A DNA stretch of 64,000 bases from Phyllostachys edulis (Eukaryota; Streptophyta; Magnoliopsida; Poales; Poaceae). A model generated the notes under the pieces. That model was not told where the DNA came from, made no database searches, and worked only from the letters and a program-made list of their open reading frames with translations. The DNA is taken from the NCBI GenBank assembly GCA_036346405.1, contig CM070567.1, positions 44,193,633 through 44,257,632 of the forward strand, written 5' to 3'. This document shows positions 62,598-64,000 of the stretch, piece after piece. How positions within the stretch are numbered: position 1 is the stretch's first letter; each line of letters starts with the position of its first letter. The position numbers and the translations under genes are program-made.

Positions 62598-63549
62598 ATG
62601 CCTCGCAATTCTGGCCCTTCTTCATCAAAAGGAAAAGAGAAAGTTGAATATTTGACTGAGGATGAGTTCGAAGAAGAATCAATTGACAATGACACAAGTG
62701 ATGAGGACTACATACCAAATCGAACTCCCTTCTTTGTTGCAGATCCAAGGAAGATAAGAGGTGAAACTATACAACCATGAGGCATGCAAATCAGTTTTTA
62801 CTACCCAAGATTGCTATTGATCCATTCTTTCACACAAAGTTCTAAGAGGATGTATTCTATCATGTCTATGACAGAAAGAACTTTGCTAATCATCAATTTG
62901 TGACTTGGGATCATCTCAATCAAAATCCGTACTTCAATGGACTCCATTACACATTCAACCGAGTAAAGCTGGATAATTTTGTAACCTTGAAATGTGATTA
63001 TGATGCTAGAACCATCAAGCAGTTCTATGCCACAATCCATATCTCTCTAGAGTATGATTCTCTCACTTGGATTACTACCTCTCATCAACTTACTACTTCA
63101 AAGGTGGACTACCACGAAACTTGGCGCACCCCTACGCCTCAGAGTGGATCTGTGGCCATGAAGGTACATCTTGGGGAACCCTAGGATTTGACTAAGATCG
63201 ATGAACTATATGCATCTCAACCCTTTGTGTGTGGAAAAGCAACTGGACTACTACCTATGCCCAGTATCATAAAAAACAATTGAGAGCAACTTTCTTTCCC
63301 AAAGGAGGCAGCAATGATAAGGTTCATCGCAAGATGTGGAATAATATCTATCATATTTTGAAGGGCACAAAATTTGATATTGTCGACTTCATCATAACTA
63401 AGATTGCTTTTTCAAAAAGCAATGCAGAGGACACAATTTTATATGCTCTCTGCATTATAAAGCTGATTCGAGACAAGTTTGATTTTTACCTTGCTAGTGA
63501 CACAGTTCTTACAGAATTCAAACCAAGCATCACCCCTCCTTTTGAGTGA
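62598..63549 (+). pseudogene. E6 extra 3' ORF (plant transposon-protein-like)
   Basis: Opens MPRNSGPSSSKGKEKVEYLT with an acidic stretch. It stops at a TGA at 62778, then continues in other frames: FVTWDHLNQNPYFNGLHYTF (about 62900-62960) and CDYDARTIKQFYATIHIS (62994-63050), the motif I associate with a domain annotated as putative plant transposon protein in extra ORFs of grass retroelements, and finally 63229-63549 (MWKSNWTTTYAQYHKKQ to PSITPPFE). Function in the element is not known. Confidence 0.65.
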
Positions 63550-64000
63550 TTCTTTTGGGTACTTGATGCCAAAGGGGGAGAGATTAAGGGGGAGCCAGGA
63601 GATCAAGGGGGAGTCTAGAAGAAATGGATTATGAAGACTCTTCTATTATATCTTATATCTTATTATCTGTTTGGATTTGTAATGACTCCTTTTGTTTGGA
63701 CTATTTGGTCTTATGTTTGCTGGTAATAGTCTAAGTGAAACTTGACGTTTTGTGGTGCTTATGATATGCTACATAACTATAGTTTCTTATGTTTATCAAA
63801 GTTTATATTATCAAGCATCTTTGTCATGATTGTTATCTTTTATGCTTAAATGAAAAACTCTTCTATGATCCTCATATTCAATAAATAAAGGAAACTCCGT
63901 CAAAATTTTCAAAAATCCACACATGTGCATGAAAATCACTTCATGAACCTATATGCACATATTTAGGGAGAGATTTGTTTATTCGTTGATTGGCTTTGAG
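63550..64000 (+). other. E6 polypurine tracts and 3' untranslated region
   Basis: GCCAAAGGGGGAGAGA (63569-63583), TTAAGGGGGAGCC (63584-63596) and CAAGGGGGAGTC (63604-63615): three purine tracts, as in SIRE-type elements. The rest is AT-rich without a gene to the window edge. No TGAAAGCATC LTR start appears before 64000. Confidence 0.8.

Larger units (their letters stand above)
55642..64000 (+). mobile_element. E6: SIRE/Maximus-type Ty1/copia element (3' LTR beyond window)
   Basis: The 5' LTR starts TGAAAGCATCTAGGCCCC, the hallmark start of SIRE/Maximus LTRs as I know them. Then come the primer-binding site, gag with two zinc knuckles, protease, integrase, RT, RNase H, an extra ORF (62598-63549) and triple purine tracts (63571-63622). 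No gag or pol frame is complete. The 3' LTR should start just past the window edge. It lies directly against the truncated E5 at 55641. Confidence 0.88.

Noticed and set aside
1..64000. tRNA, rRNA or snoRNA genes
   Set aside because: I found no cloverleaf A/B-box arrangement or rRNA sequence; the tRNA-like matches are primer-binding sites of retroelements.

Overview
This window is from a plant nuclear genome, most probably a grass (Poaceae). The evidence is several lineages of plant LTR retrotransposon, a CACTA end, two Tourist-type MITEs, a hAT element, a Pack-MULE-like element with a captured plant CDC48 fragment, and one intron-containing host gene whose promoter carries G-box/ABRE motifs. 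There is no prokaryotic signal, and almost everything is mobile DNA in nested layers. Lineage names (Tekay/Del, Reina, SIRE/Maximus) are assigned from memory of family motifs, not from searches.

Layout. 1-9031: a decayed minus-strand Ty3/gypsy chromovirus (E1). Its long LTR fills much of 2312-4787, is rich in palindromic GAGGTC units, and is interrupted by the 3' end of another gypsy element (1396-2311). 9032-25361: a plus-strand Tekay-like chromovirus (E2) with 4.7-kb LTRs, an extra ORF ahead of gag, and a second primer-binding site plus a second copy of that ORF beyond the 3' LTR, so it has the form LTR-internal-LTR-partial internal. 25362-27162: a region ending in one CACTA terminus, with a 74-bp tandem repeat and a 460-bp foldback. 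27163-29968: a minus-strand copia remnant followed by segment A. 30011-34346: an inverted-repeat-bounded element with a broken plant mobile domain (PMD) and GRF zinc-finger gene. 34347-35672: a second copy of the copia remnant, broken by a Reina-type gypsy element (35678-42544) whose 5' LTR holds a hAT element (35687-37057). 42550-44846: segment B, the partner of segment A, holding the Pack-MULE-like insertion (43061-44264).

Segment B runs directly into the only convincing host gene, two exons at 44895-44972 and 47857-48084 encoding a 101-residue acidic protein of unknown function. Segment A is therefore a second copy, about 15 kb upstream, of that gene's promoter and 5' leader without its coding exons.

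48598-52372: another inverted-repeat element with a broken GRF zinc-finger gene, 120-bp promoter repeats and a tandem exon duplication. 52466-52752: a second copy of the MITE found in the host-gene intron. 53660-55641: the 3' end of a minus-strand Reina-type element. 55642-64000: a plus-strand SIRE/Maximus-type copia element, complete from its 5' LTR through gag, pol and an extra 3' ORF to the polypurine tract, with its 3' LTR outside the window.

No transposon gene is intact over its full length. The longest open remnants are the E1 RT-RNase H-integrase frame and the E2 integrase-chromodomain frame. The insertion order can be read from nesting: the copia remnant is oldest, then the segmental duplication, then Reina in copy 2, then hAT in the Reina LTR; the Pack-MULE-like insertion is also later than the duplication.
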